Below, one piece after another: positions 1 to 10,366 of a stretch of 64,000 nucleotides of DNA; within the stretch, counting starts at the first letter, position 1, and the number at the start of each line of letters is the position of its first letter. Source of the stretch: Athripsodes cinereus (Eukaryota > Arthropoda > Insecta > Trichoptera > Leptoceridae); NCBI GenBank assembly GCA_947579605.1, contig OX388325.1:4645572-4709571 (forward strand), read 5' to 3'. Made by a program: the position numbers and the translations under genes. Below the pieces are notes generated by a model, which was given only the letters and a program-made list of their open reading frames with translations, was not told the DNA's origin and did no database searches.

Positions 1-14
1 GTCCTAATATTTGA

Positions 15-100
15 ACTCTCTCTAGTCTAATACATTTATGCCAGTGTCGGTATCTCCGATCCTACCACGTCAGTGGGTGGGGGACCCGGTGGGGGAGCTA
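15..100. repeat. Dispersed repeat, copy 1 (second copy at 17683-17764)
   Basis: About 80 bases ending in a G-rich stretch (GGGGGACCCGG) recur with few changes at 17683-17764. Both copies share the text around ATCTCCGATCCTACCACGTC. Class unknown; it could be a SINE or a LINE 3' end. Confidence 0.6.
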
Positions 101-167
101 TTATATTTGTCACTTAAAGGACAATCTACATGTTTTTTCCAATAATGACAAACACATCTAAATTTAT

Positions 168-300
168 AAAAAGGAGCTTCAGAGCCGCCGCGCCAACTGC
201 CTGGAACACATTGCTCTGAGAGAAAATCAGTCCACAACCACTTTTAGAACCAACATGAAAGAAAGTTTTTATAAAAATAATAACAAATCAAATATCAAAA
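168..300 (+). pseudogene. LINE reverse-transcriptase C-terminus, frameshifted remnant
   Basis: The plus strand reads RSFRAAAPTAWNTL, then shifts frame into a segment ending TTTFRTNMKESFYK. This is the usual C-terminal signature of CR1/Jockey-type non-LTR retrotransposon ORF2 (a basic stretch, AAP.AWN.LP, then TF+..L+..). The frame change makes it non-functional. An A-rich tract follows to about 385. Confidence 0.5.
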
Positions 301-384
301 TACAAAAGAAGAAAAATAAAACAGCAACAAATAAAAGATGAAATATTCAAATAAAGCAACAAAAAAGAAGAAAAATCTTTTGGA

Positions 385-505
385 TTCGTGTAAGACGAAA
401 TTCATAAAAGACGTCTCTCCGTCTCTCTCTCTCGTAGAAGAAAACATTCCATTATTAATTTCATTACTGAATTTTACTACCTAAGCACCGACACAATGAA
501 TTACA
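385..505 (+). repeat. Degenerate Penelope-like terminal repeat fragment, subfamily III
   Basis: Contains GACGAAA and, after a short insertion, AGACGTCTCTC. Further on it has a block around TACTACCTAAGCACCGA that is also present at about 29265-29290. The hammerhead-like core seen in better copies is broken here. Confidence 0.4.
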
Positions 506-949
506 ATCAAAACTTTATCGTTTTCAATATCTGTCATTTCAGATGACGCATGGACTTCCATCACTTCCAAGAAAAGTAAGTGTTCATGGAATGTTTTCTG
601 TCTAAATAAATTAATTTCACGCCCACAATAACATTGTAAAACATTCTAACTGTCAAAACTAACTGCGTTAATAAAATCCTGTCCAAAAATTCCACCTTAC
701 CATTTTCTCTCATTTCAAACAAAAGTAGGTATAAAATAATGCTGAATTCACTCGAATTAGGAATGTATCGTGCGGAAAAGGGTACAAGTCTGAAAAAAAA
801 TACTTGCAGATTCCTTAATCATATCTAAATAAATATGTAGATAAATCGGTATTAAATATTAACAATTTCGATTTTATTCATGTTTTTCTCCCTTTTCTTA
901 TTTTTTTGATCTTTTCCTATCAATAATAATTATTGAAAAGAAAACATAA
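506..949. other. No feature recognised
   Basis: AT-rich sequence with scattered stops in all frames. No repeat shared with the rest of the window was noticed. Confidence 0.5.
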
Positions 950-1060
950 AAATTCTGGAAAGTGTGGAGGTATTCAAGGCAGAATTAAAGACTCTATTGT
1001 TCAGGAGGTGTTATAACGCTTGAATGAGCCCTTGCGGTGGTTTTTCCACAAAACAGCACA
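950..1060 (+). pseudogene. LINE C-terminal fragment with start of 3' UTR
   Basis: The frame ILESVEVFKAELKTLLFRR then a stop matches the last residues of CR1/Jockey-like ORF2 proteins (FK..LKT.LF). After the stop comes a GCCCTTGCGGTGG-type 3' UTR block, also seen near 27000-27020, so both belong to one LINE family. Confidence 0.5.
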
Positions 1061-1267
1061 TTTTATAAAAATTGATATTATCATAAAGAATTTATTTAAT
1101 TAGATCAATATACACAGTACACAAGAGATAAAAGGCATTTAAAATACAGTTATGTAAGCACTAATAAAATTCCAGCAATTTTACATCCAAAAAATGCACA
1201 CTTCAGCAATATCATACAAAACAAACATAGGAAATCACACATAATACAACTCATTCATACGAACACA

Positions 1268-1430
1268 TAATTTTCTCAACGGTCGCAATGCTCATACCTT
1301 TTTGAGTCATGAGGTTCGATTCCCGGAAGGACAAAATGAAGAATGACATATTATTTCAAATTGTTCTGGATCTGCTGGCTACCCTACGTGTGGGATATGC
1401 CGCGATGGTATAGATATAGATAGAGATAAA
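1268..1430 (+). mobile_element. Chimeric SINE: tRNA-like head of SINE-A joined to the TAG-tail 3' end
   Basis: The 5' half has a degenerate A box and a B-box-like GGTTCGATTCCC and matches SINE-A (intact at 8241-8489). At about 1370 the sequence switches, in a shared TCTG, to the 3' terminus of the TAG-tail family (GGCTACCC...GGATATGCC...GGTATAG) with a GATA-like tail. I infer template switching or recombination between two families. Confidence 0.55.
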
Positions 1431-1864
1431 ACTAAAGCCAATTGTGTTTTCTTCTGTGTATATAAATAATAATAAAATAAATAAATACTGTAGCATACAC
1501 ATGCCATACATAACCTCTTTTCAATGACAGTTATCATCTAGGTCGGTAAAACAGTTACCTACTGCGCGACCTTGTTAAAATCATCACTAGATGTCTCATC
1601 CCAAAGGGTACACAAGGATATTTTCAGAAGAGTGGGGGTACCGCCCCATACCGGCCGCCGAGAGCGTTGCATTGGATACCCAGGAACGTGTTCGTCGCGG
1701 TGACCGCCTAGTAGCTCAAACTGAAAGTTTATGAACAATCTTCGCGCTACATAATAATAATTAAACCACTGTCATTGTACAAACCATCTACACTTGTGAA
1801 TTGTTATTTCCCAATATAACTATAAAACCAATCAATATTTTATTTGTCATCCCTTGACCCATTG
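1431..1864. other. No feature recognised
   Basis: Includes a short GC-rich patch (about 1630-1720), which stands out against the AT-rich background, but I recognise nothing in it. Confidence 0.4.
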
Positions 1865-2150
1865 CAAAAAGTGTTATAATACTTTATTCAATCAATTATA
1901 ACGTAAAGAATATTGAGATTATTTATCACCAATATGGCTGCAATTGAATTGCAGCAGCCTCACTAGGTTGCCCTGTACCTATCGAGGCGTGCTGCGTATA
2001 AAAAAATATATATAATTAACAAAGGATCAATATATGTAACAAAAAAAATCACAATGAATAAATTAATAAATCAATCAATCAATTAAAAATGAAAATATGT
2101 CAATGAATCAATAATTTAACTCATGCATAAACATGGAATCTTACAAAACA
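1865..2150 (-). mobile_element. LINE 3' UTR fragment
   Basis: Reads on the minus strand toward an ATTGATTGAATAAAGTA end. The same sequence recurs at 35645-35853 plus 36390-36480 (interrupted there) and partly on the plus strand at about 34860-34950. It carries the shared block GCAGCAGCCTCACTAGGTTG. No coding part remains. Confidence 0.55.
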
Positions 2151-2690
2151 AACGTCAGATTAATCAATAAATTTTGACTTGTACTCTTATTGATTCGAAT
2201 CGCGCGAGTAGATATAATTTATAGCGTGGTAGTTACCGTGAAATAACACAGAGTATACAAGCAGTACCTACTTAGTAGCTACTCACTTACTAGAATTACA
2301 TCTGTAATATTAATATTAGTACATAAGTAGTATGTAGTATGGTGGGTACCTACGTGGCGCTGCTATCGTTTTGATTAAAGGGAATGCGATATATCATCAT
2401 TCTCTCGTAAGATTTAAGGAGATTCTGGATGAGAGATAACAAGGAGAATTTATTATTATGAGAATGATAGTTACCTATCTTTATACATGTTCATACGAAT
2501 ACTACTGCTATTACATTCTATTACCGTTGTTATTACTATTATCTTCATTATCGTTTTATCTACGTTTTTTTTTATTTTCGCTGTAATTTTGCAGTTATAG
2601 CATTTTGCAATGGGTTGGCACCTATATATTCACACACTTAATGAAGGTCACGTTCAATTTTTATTTTGTTGAATTTTATTTTAATTACCA
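2151..2690. other. No feature recognised
   Basis: AT-rich sequence with many ATT/TTA runs. No coding or repeat signal found. Confidence 0.4.
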
Positions 2691-2695
2691 ATGTT

Positions 2696-2885
2696 TTACT
2701 ACTACTACTATACCATCACGGCATATCCCACAAGTGGGGTTGCCAGCAGATCAGCTGCATGTAAGAAACATGCAAACTGTCCTCTTCGTGCCAGTATAAA
2801 ATCAAGACATTCAGGATGGGTGGCAAGCCTCATCGCTGGAGCGTGGAGCATCGTGGAGCACCAATGTTTTAAAATAAACATTATT
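2696..2885 (-). mobile_element. TAG-tail repeat, 5'-truncated
   Basis: Minus-strand copy of the family defined by target-site duplications at 21104-21375. Visible are the 3' terminus (plus-strand TACCATCACGGCATATCCCA), the TAG tail (CTACTACTACTA at its left) and the block around TGCATGTTTCTTACATGCAG. Confidence 0.65.
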
Positions 2886-2934
2886 TCGTAATAGAGCTGC
2901 TCATGTTTTCACTCATTCTTTATTTGAGGCATAT

Positions 2935-2992
2935 AGTCTGCTGGCTACCCCACTTGTGGGATATGCCGTGATGGTATAGTAGTAGTAGTAGT
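2935..2992 (+). mobile_element. TAG-tail repeat, 3' terminus only
   Basis: Shows GGCTACCCCACTTGTGGGAT, the GCCGTGATGGTATAG end and a TAGTAGTAGTAG tail. It lies 50 bases from an inverted copy. Confidence 0.65.
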
Positions 2993-3009
2993 TCCAAACT
3001 CCTTTAAGA

Positions 3010-3243
3010 CCCATATATAAAGTGGAATAAATGCTGTGGAGATGCGTTCACTGAGAAGAACGGTTGGTAAAACGTTGCGAGATAGAGTGAAGAATGAGGA
3101 TATCAGGAGAATGAGCGGATGTGAGAGGAGTGTTGTGGACAGAATGCGTGTAAACAAGTTGAGATGGTTTGGACATGTTGAGCGAATGCAAGACGAAAGG
3201 ATGACGAAGAGGATGTATTTATCTGAAAGAAGGGGTGTGAGGA
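3010..3243 (+). pseudogene. LINE 'WFGH' family, RT C-terminal fragment
   Basis: Encodes MRSLRRTVGKTLRDRVKNE and then VNKLRWFGHVERMQ, the C-terminal domain after the RT in a non-LTR retrotransposon. Full family copies end in a stop followed by a TATAG/GATA microsatellite, which is RTE-like, but clade assignment is not secure. This copy breaks off at SERRGV and runs directly into an inverted copy. Confidence 0.7.
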
Positions 3244-3245
3244 GA

Positions 3246-3700
3246 GAGAAAGGAACGCCATATAGATCTATCCTTACATACTTCATTCGCTTCCTCTACA
3301 TTCATCCAGTTTCTCATACATGCACGCCGATTCCTCTTACTTAACACGCGACCGTCCTTGAGATTTTGATCCACGTGGTTAAGCCACGTAGTTCTTGGAC
3401 GTCCGCGCTTTCTCACACCCCCTCTTTCAGATAAATACACCCTCATCGTCAATCTTACACCATCCGTTCGCTCCATATGACCAAACCATCTTAATTAATT
3501 TACACGCATTCTATCAACAAGACTCCTCTTGCATCCACTCATTCTTCTAATTTCCTCATTTCTAACTCTATCACGCAATGTTTTACCTACCATTCTTCTC
3601 AGTCTCGCATCTCCACTGCGTTTATTCCACTCTCGTCCTTCTTCAGCCATGTCCAAGTTTCGCTTGCATACATAAAACTCTGGCTTTTTAATCAAATTTT
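3246..3700 (-). pseudogene. LINE 'WFGH' family, inverted second copy
   Basis: On the minus strand it covers the same protein region (LRRMVGKTLRDRVRNEE, GRPRTTWLNHVDQ, RACMRNWMNVEEA) in two frames, so it carries at least one frameshift near 3480-3495. It lacks the 3' terminus and tail. It is fused tail-side to the plus copy just upstream. Confidence 0.7.
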
Positions 3701-3751
3701 GTGACAATTAAAAGTGCTTAAATTTTATAGTAGGTAATTAAATAAAAATAA

Positions 3752-3830
3752 TAGGTGCCCTTGAGACGATCTAGGGACTGTAAAACGGCGTCAAAACAAA
3801 ATCATCCATAATCATTACCTTAAATGTTTA
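3752..3830 (+). mobile_element. CR1-like LINE 3' end fragment
   Basis: The stretch around CCCTTGAGACGATCTAGGGA followed by AAACGGCGTCAAAA and an ATCATCC tail matches the ends of copies at 24345-24760 (plus) and 25735-25895 (minus). Confidence 0.6.
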
Positions 3831-4378
3831 TTAGACTTGCATACTTTTCATTTTCAACTTTCAAAATTTTTTTGAAAAAATCTAAAACTTTGAAAATGTA
3901 ACCTAACCTATCATTTCAATTTTAAAAAACTTTCTTTAATCTCATAACATAATATTGGTTTCCGAAAGCTGTTTCTGAGTTTGAAAGCTTCGACGTGATT
4001 TCATTGTTATTACTGTATGTTGGTCTGCTTTTGAACAGAAAATCTTTTTGAAGTTTACAATTTTTTTCATAATTTAAGCTTTTACTACAAAAACTTTTGA
4101 AAATGTAAAGTTCATTACAAAAACTAGCCATAGAATAATATAGAACAACATATGTCTGTTAAAACTGTCTAAGAGCAGTCTTAAGTCTAGCGAAGCAGTA
4201 ATTCTGGAAACCATAAAATACATATTTTTATACTCGGAGCCTTCGGCAAAGAAAAAGTTTCCTAGTATTTTGTGTAAGTTTTTTTTAATTTTCTTCTGTA
4301 AAAGACAGGCGCTCGTGATTTTTTTTTTAAATTTATTTATTAAGGCAATCCAGCCAACTGGGGATGATTATGCCATTG

Positions 4379-4612
4379 GATGCGTCCAGATGCGAGTATG
4401 ATGCGAACGTCAATCGATCTTCAATTATTCGGTGACAATTCGGAGCATTCTCCAAATAAATATTCAAATTATGTAATGCCTTCGTTTCCCGTCCTTATAC
4501 GGGTTACGAAGGCATTTATCCAAATATTTTTCTGGAGAATGCTCCGAACTGTCACCGAATGATTGAAGATTGATGATTGATTGACGTTCGCATCCTTCTA
4601 TCTGGACGCACC
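4379..4612. mobile_element. Foldback MITE with 5-bp target duplication
   Basis: The element is an almost complete hairpin: the left arm reappears reverse-complemented in the right arm, with a short loop near 4495. Its ends are GATGCGTCCAGAT and the complement of GGTGCGTCCAGAT. It is flanked by CATTG at 4374-4378 and 4613-4617. It has no coding capacity, so it must be non-autonomous. Superfamily not assigned. Confidence 0.75.
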
Positions 4613-4667
4613 CATTGAAGAACTAGACACATTTGAAATAACTAAATTGTACACAAAAATAAACAAA

Positions 4668-4880
4668 TCACATAATTTTAAATTTCCTCTTCACTGTTTC
4701 AAATAAATAATCATCAGTAGATGTCCATCCGACCCAGCGTGAGAAGGAATTCAACGTTGACTGGGAGAGGTACATTCTTGATTGTAATTTTCTTTCAGAA
4801 TTACTATTCGGGCTGGCAAAAAATACATAATCTATCACCTCCTCATCCAGTCCATATTCGCAGAATGGGGAGGGCATAAT
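4668..4880 (-). pseudogene. LINE ORF2 C-terminal remnant (tentative)
   Basis: A minus-strand open frame reads PFCEYGLDEEVIDYVFFASP, resembling the cysteine/histidine-rich C-terminal knuckle (C.CG..E...H....CP) of Jockey/R1-type ORF2, but with key residues replaced. This is homology by eye; other explanations are possible. Confidence 0.35.
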
Positions 4881-4999
4881 ATTAATCGATTACGTCTCTG
4901 ACAGACACCACAGATTGCAAGAGTGCGCCTGTGGAAAGACACAAGGAATAATATTTAACAGCCCAGTGGTTGTCCTGCCTCCGGGCCATAATCTAACAT

Positions 5000-5172
5000 G
5001 ATCAATAGTAGCCTGAAAGTAGAGTCTCAGTCTTGTGAACAAAGGGTCCGTGGTTCGATTCTAGGTGCCAGCAAACTCCAATTTCACGACACAAGCTTTT
5101 AGCTTACTGTGAAAGGTGTAGAAGGTTGTATTTGGGTATATAACAAAAAACCCAGATTTTTTTTTAATACGA
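5000..5172 (+). mobile_element. SINE-B, tRNA-derived SINE
   Basis: Head with A-box-like AGCCTGAAAGTAGAG and B-box-like GTGGTTCGATTC, then a body (CACGACACAAGCTTTTAGC, TTGTATTTGGGTATATAAC) shared by five copies in the window. It ends in a T-rich stretch. RNA polymerase III promoter boxes are inferred from spacing and sequence. Confidence 0.7.
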
Positions 5173-5487
5173 TACTTAAGTTAGGAAAACCGGCATATTT
5201 CACCCCGATGCAAATAAATCAAATATTTAATATAAGCTCTTGCTTTTTAGATTCACATAATTATATTATTTTATACTGTATCTCGCATTTTTGTTTAATA
5301 AAATACGACAATTTCATAGCGAAGTAATAATCTAAAATGGAAACAGATATCTGCCCCATTGTTTTTGTATACTAGAGCTTTTATTTCAATGCTTTTTGTC
5401 TTTATTGCAATATTAGCTTTTAAGCCCGCCGCCACACAGAGAATCTGATAAAAATTGCAAATTTGCCATGACAAAATTCATTGAGGA

Positions 5488-6636
5488 ATGTTATTGTATT
5501 TATTTAAAAAAATTGTATTATTGTTTCTCATTTATGGTATTTTCTGTGACCTATCAAAGGCTTTTGATTGCGTTGACCATGAAATCCTTATCTGTAAGTT
5601 AGAATTTTATGGAATCAAGAACACTGAAAAGGCCTTTTTTGCATCGTATCTTAAAGAAAGAAAACAACTGACAGAACTAGATAATGTTAAATCTTCTTTC
5701 GGAAATATCAACTATGGTGTCCCTCAGGGATCTATTCTTGGTCCATTGTTGTTTCTAATATATATTAATGATTTGCCCCTTTCCTTGATTCATGATGAGA
5801 AAATTATAATGTTTGCCGACGATACGTCGTTATTGATAAAGAGCACTAAAGGCGGAGAACATACACAGGCGAAAACTCTACATGCTTTAAATAAAATGGA
5901 GGGCTGGTTTTGTGATAACAATCTTGTACTGAATAAGACGAAAACTAATGCGATTCGCTTTTCTCTGAAACGGCCTATGCAAGATGATCCAGTGAATACC
6001 ATGTTAAATAAAAAAGAAATAGTTATTAAGGATGCATGTAAATTCCTAGGCGTTACTATTGACAAAACATTACAATGGAGCTCACACATTGAAAATATTG
6101 CTCCAAAACTTTGTTCGGCAATCTACGCGATTAAAAAGATAAGAGAGACCTGTGGAGTAGAAGCTGCAAAATTGGTGTATTTTGCATACTTTCATAGTAT
6201 CATGTCATATGGTATATTGTTTTGGGGAAACGCCCCTGACTCAAAAAGAATATTCATTCTGCAAAAGCGAGCAATGAGAACTCTTCTTTGCATGAATCAT
6301 AGGGAATCCTGCAGAACTGTATTCAGAGAGCAAGGAATCCTAACCATGGTATCACTTTTTATTTATGAATGTATATGTTATGCGCAGAAACACCTGGATA
6401 ATACACCACTAAATGAAGATTTCCATAGTTATAATTCCAGGTCGAAACACAAAATTAGACCAATTGAACACAGGCTCTCTAAAGTAGATCGAAGCTTTTT
6501 GTGTCTTAGTGTAAGACTGTATAACAAACTCCCAGACACAATAAAATGTGATGATGTATTGGTCTTCCGGAGAGAAGTGAAATCGTATCTAGTTAATAAA
6601 TCATTTTACACTATTGACGAAATGTTAAATGGATAA
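5488..6636 (+). pseudogene. LINE reverse transcriptase, C-terminal half, open frame
   Basis: An uninterrupted 382-codon frame. RT palm motifs are clear: FCDLSKAFDCVDHEIL, the YGVPQGSILGPLLFLIYIND block, and the catalytic FADD at about residues 109-112. The C-terminal half (LQKRAMRTLLC... RLYNKLPDTI) is the usual post-RT region of CR1/Jockey/Daphne-like elements. The first 17 or so residues (about 5488-5540) are hydrophobic and do not resemble RT, so I infer that the element is truncated near 5530 and that this ATG is accidental. No endonuclease domain is left, so the copy cannot move on its own. Confidence 0.8.
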
Positions 6637-6962
6637 AAATGTTTATGTTTTATGCCTTGTACCTTTTTATAATTTTATTATATCTATGTTTGACGCTGTA
6701 GATCCAAACCCTTTACATTTGCGACTACATATTATATTTTACTTATTTAATTATTTTTCTCACTTGACGAAATCCTAATGGTTGGATATATTTTATGTTT
6801 TGTGTGATCGTTGCTTAATTTTGATTGACTTGTTTTTTGATATAATGTTTGTAATATTCATTGGTTATTATATTCTACATTTGACGAGTCTAAGTGTCCG
6901 CAATATAAGGACCTAAGGACGATATGAAAAAATATATAATAAAATATATAAAATATAAAAAA
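5528..6962 (+). mobile_element. 5'-truncated CR1/Jockey/Daphne-like LINE
   Basis: Contains the RT frame ending at 6636, then a 3' UTR of about 320 bases ending in A-rich sequence near 6960, where an inverted WFGH LINE begins. It lacks the 5' half of ORF2. Confidence 0.65.
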
Positions 6963-7500
6963 CATACATGTTCGCCGATTTCTCTTACTCAACACGCGGC
7001 CGTCCTTTAGGATTTGATCCACGTGCTCAAGCCACGTGGTTCTTGCCCGACCGCGCTTCCTCACACCTCCTCTTTCAGACAAATACATCCTCTTCGTCAT
7101 TCTTTCATCTTGTATTCGCTCAACATGTCCAAACCATCGTAGCTTATTTACACGCATTCTATCCACAACACTCTTCTCGCATCCGCTCATTCTCCTGATA
7201 TCCTCATTCTTCACTCTATCCCGCAATGTTTTACCAACCATTCTTCTTAGTGAACGCATCCCCACAGCGTTTATTCCACTCTCGTCCTTCTTCAACCACG
7301 TTCAAGTTTCACTTGCATACATAAGTGTCGGTACCAGAATGGTATTGTGCCCCAGCATTTTAGCCATGTTCGACACATTGCTGTTGTCAACAATGGGTCG
7401 AAGTGCACCATTCACTCTAGCACCGGCAACTTTTCTGCTTTCGATGTCCTTGTCGTACCTTCCATTCCTCGCAAACATACTTCCCAAATACAAATACATA
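6962..7500 (-). pseudogene. LINE 'WFGH' family fragment
   Basis: On the minus strand: an upstream piece in one frame (MAKMLGHNTILVP, RT thumb-like) then, in another frame, WLKKDESGINAVGMRSLRRM through GRARTTWLEHVDQILKDGRV. The frame change near 7300 marks a frameshift. The 3' terminus and tail are missing. Confidence 0.7.
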
Positions 7501-7684
7501 TAGATAGATAATATTGTTATCATTGAAAAATACACCATATCGACTGTGCTTTGGACAAAGGATTCAAATCACATTAAGTAAAAGAACGTAAAAAATTGAA
7601 GGATAAAGAAAATATCAAATTACTTGACAATTTTATTGTGTTTTTGTCATTATTATTTTTATTTCTGTTTAGTGTTAATATGAT

Positions 7685-7835
7685 GTGGTTTGATGGAAGA
7701 AATCACAATATAGTGATAATCTCGTCACTGCATAATACATATATCATCACATTTTTTTTTATGTAAACTGCTCTTTTGATTTTATTATAATTATGAATGT
7801 GCAAGAAGAATAAAATTAATAAATAAATATTGTTT
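7685..7835 (+). mobile_element. LINE 3' UTR with terminal hairpin
   Basis: Contains GATGGAAGAAATCACAATAT followed by TAGTGAT, forming a short hairpin (ATCAC...GTGAT), and ends GTGCAAGAAGAATAAAAT then AATAAATAAAT. A close relative is at 45230-45365, and minus-strand relatives at 15905-16025 and 21780-21877. Confidence 0.6.
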
Positions 7836-8165
7836 TTTTTTTATTATGTCGTTAAATTCAAAAGAAAATATTCAGGAATTATTAAGTTATAAGCAAAACA
7901 AAAATGTTGATTAAGTCCTTTGTACTGACAGACTTTAGCAACATGTTAAAGAGATATGAATGTATGTCGCATGTTTGGGGTTATGTGGTTTGATGCCTTT
8001 TACCTCACTGTAAAATTATGTCTGGATTAATTTTTTGGTGTTAATAATGAAACTCATGCTATCTGAGTCCTTTGTTTATTGCATATTTGCAATTAACTCA
8101 ATTCAAGCTTCAAAAATATTCTGTTTTTTTTCTTTAAAAACTAGACATTTGGGGATTGAATTCTT
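7836..8165. other. No feature recognised
   Basis: AT-rich DNA with long T runs. Nothing identified. Confidence 0.4.
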
Positions 8166-8169
8166 TTAT

Positions 8170-8720
8170 CAGGATGTATATAAGACACAAATGATTGATT
8201 TTAAAACATAATACCATTTTTGCCAAGATTGTGGTATTATTGTAGTCGGCCGGTGTGGCGTGGAGGTAACGCTCTTGCCTTTGGGTCACGAGGTCCCGGG
8301 TTCGATTCCCGGCCAGGGCAAAGTGAAAAATGACCTTTTTCAAATTGTCCTGGGTCTGGGTGTTACATGTATATGTGTGTAGTGCATTGTATATTATATA
8401 TGTATCGTCGCGTTAGTACCCATAATACAAGATTCATCTTAGTTTGGGACTAGCTCGATCTGTGTGAGTTGTCTATGTATGTATGTAATGCCGTTGTCCA
8501 GCACAGTCGATATTCTAACGAATGAACGAGGAAAGAATGACAAAGAGGATATGTTTGTCTGAATGAAGGGGTGTATATAAGACACAAATGATTGATTTTA
8601 AAACATAATACCATTTTTGCCAAGATTGTGGTATTAATGCCGTTGTCCAGCACAGTAGATATTCTAACGAATGAACGAGGAAAGAATGACAAAGAGGATA
8701 TGTTTGTCTGAATGAAGGGG
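8170..8720. repeat. Tandem duplication of about 150 bp, first unit split by a SINE
   Basis: Unit 2 (about 8571-8719) runs continuously from TATAAGACACAAATGATTG to GTCTGAATGAAGG. Unit 1 contains the same sequence in two parts, 8172-8238 and 8490-8570, separated by a SINE-A copy. The duplicated unit includes part of a WFGH LINE. Confidence 0.75.
8239..8489 (+). mobile_element. SINE-A, tRNA-derived SINE, most complete copy
   Basis: Head GGCCGGTGTGGCGTGGAGGT (A-box region) and B box GGTTCGATTCC at 8299-8309, spaced as in tRNA-derived pol III promoters. The body follows (CAAATTGTCCTGGGTCTGGG ... GACTAGCTCGATCTGTGTG). Other copies: 37955-38186 (minus), 23045-23128 (minus, partial) and 1268-1370 (partial). 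It sits inside the first unit of the tandem duplication, so it arrived after that duplication. Confidence 0.75.
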
Positions 8721-8790
8721 TGTGAGGAAGAGCGGGCGTCCGACGTGGCTGGATCACGTGACCAAATTTTCAAGGACGGCCGTGTTATTT
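8645..8790 (+). pseudogene. LINE 'WFGH' family fragment
   Basis: Reads MNEERMTKRICLSE-stop-RGVRKSGRP then TWLDHVT, with an internal deletion and stop. It lies partly in the second unit of the tandem duplication. Confidence 0.6.
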
Positions 8791-8807
8791 TTTTTCAAAC
8801 ATCTGCC

Positions 8808-8872
8808 ACTCTTTTACAGAACACTCAAAAATTTACACATAGATAAGGAGACCAATTTTTGTCGAATATATT
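8808..8872 (-). mobile_element. TAG-tail repeat, internal fragment
   Basis: On the minus strand: ATTGGTCTCC and TTTTGAGTGTTCTGTAAAAG, matching the 5' third of the 21104-21375 copy. Confidence 0.5.
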
Positions 8873-8929
8873 GCAGAACAAACATATTATCAAACAAACT
8901 CAAATATTTTTTATACACATCATAGTTTT

Positions 8930-9277
8930 TCTCTCGCTATTCCTATTTTATTGTTTTCCTAATAAATAAATCTAAATGAAACGAAAATAATAGAAGACAC
9001 GTACATAATAATAAAAACAATTTGTTTGCTAAAGGTAATATTTTTTCATTACTGAGGTAGGTACATTTCAGTAGGTACATCAGAGTGAAACAACACTAAA
9101 TCTATCTATTCATCCTACAAGTGGAACAACCAACGGATTGACTGCAAATTGTTACTACATATTTATGATTATCTTAACTGTTTTTGGTCGGTGATTGAAA
9201 ATTGAATGAAAATTTAAACATTATTTAGTCTTGAGATATTCTTAGGTTATAATATCGTTTTATTTTATTTTTTACGC
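8930..9277. other. No feature recognised
   Basis: AT-rich DNA. Nothing identified. Confidence 0.4.
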
Positions 9278-9640
9278 GGCGGCAGAATTGCCATCCACAC
9301 TTCTCAGCATTATACAACCAGATAAGTCTCCATATGATCAGTCATGGTCACACAAAAACTTAACAGTCTAATGCCGTGAAAAATTCACCTATCCAGATAT
9401 ACAGGATATCAAAGGATTAGGCTCAAAACGCGGGATCAAAATGCCAGCATTGTGCCTGAAATATCTGTGTTCAAAAACTTTTTTACAATATTACAAGTGT
9501 TTATTATAATAGATTTTTGAATTTTGATATACACATTAACCGGTTAATCTAATTTTTGTAAATTATTTATTAAAGATTTCGGAATTACCCCTGTAGCTGA
9601 CATGACTAACGGTATTTATATAAATAGATCTAGAATGCCA
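9278..9640 (+). repeat. Unclassified dispersed repeat R, copy 1
   Basis: Begins near ACGCGGCGGCAGAATTGCCA and ends near CCCTGTAGCTGACATGACTA. Other copies: 11405-11860 (plus, interrupted) and 41385-41730 (minus). No protein similarity or terminal structure was recognised. Confidence 0.6.
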
Positions 9641-9849
9641 AATAGTTTTTATTTCTCCTGCTAGTTCTGTATATTTCGTATTTTTTTCGAAATTTGTTTT
9701 ATATTCATCTCATCAAAATATTTTTTTTCTTTTCATATTGTGCAATGTTTTTTTTTTAATTAAGTTTAATTCAAAATTTGATGTTTTTATTATTGACTTT
9801 CACTAACTTTTTTTTCAATACTTGACTCAAAAACAAAAACTGTCATTTT

Positions 9850-9948
9850 ATTGACTATTTATTATAAGTATTATGTGATATTGTAAAGTTTGTCTGTGTA
9901 CAATAAAGGCAATTGCCGTATATTGTGTTTAAATAAATAACTAAGTTA
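9850..9948 (+). mobile_element. LINE 3' terminus with AAAGGC/GCCGT hairpin
   Basis: Ends with ACAATAAAGGCAATTGCCGT then AAATAAATAA. The same end type occurs at 30435-30475, on the minus strand at 61820-61870, and at about 63545-63600. It is a typical CR1/L2-like 3' end. Confidence 0.5.
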
Positions 9949-10195
9949 TAGATGGTTAGTTGGAAAGATTTGCGAAAAAAAAATTTATACAATGGGTATT
10001 TTATCTTATGTTATATTTTATGTTATATTTTTATGCAATAAAAGCTACAATTATTATTATCTCATATCTCATTTATTTAACAAAACAATATTAGATTCTA
10101 CATTTTGAACACAATATAAGATTTAACAATAAAATTTAAATTTAACATTAAATATGTAACAAAAACCATAAAATATTAAAATAAATTTATAAAGT
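9949..10195. other. No feature recognised
   Basis: AT-rich DNA with no identified element. Confidence 0.4.
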
Positions 10196-10280
10196 TTAAT
10201 TTATCGACCGACGGTTCTTGGTGGAAGTTCATATTAATAATTTTTAAAATGAAACACAATATTTAGTTATTCCACTATTG

Positions 10281-10347
10281 ACTTTATTTATTTCGCGAGC
10301 CGGCTTTCAAGAGCTTCCGCTCTCATCGTCAGGCAAAAGTAAAGTTT
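10281..10347 (-). ncRNA. Hammerhead-ribozyme-like motif, subfamily I, minus copy
   Basis: Exact reverse complement of the core in the plus copy at 10367-10430: CTGACGA, extra T, GAGAGC-GGAA-GCTCTT helix II, GAAA, palindrome AGCCGGCT, then CGC. See the plus copy for pairing. Confidence 0.45.
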
Positions 10348-10366
10348 ACTTTACTTTTGCCTTTTG

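Noticed and set aside
5488..5535. Hydrophobic N-terminus as a signal peptide on the 382-codon RT frame
   Set aside because: It precedes the first recognisable RT residues of a 5'-truncated LINE and is most likely flanking DNA read by chance.
8239..8320. Functional tRNA gene
   Set aside because: Same tRNA-like head occurs in several diverged repeats with a shared non-tRNA body.
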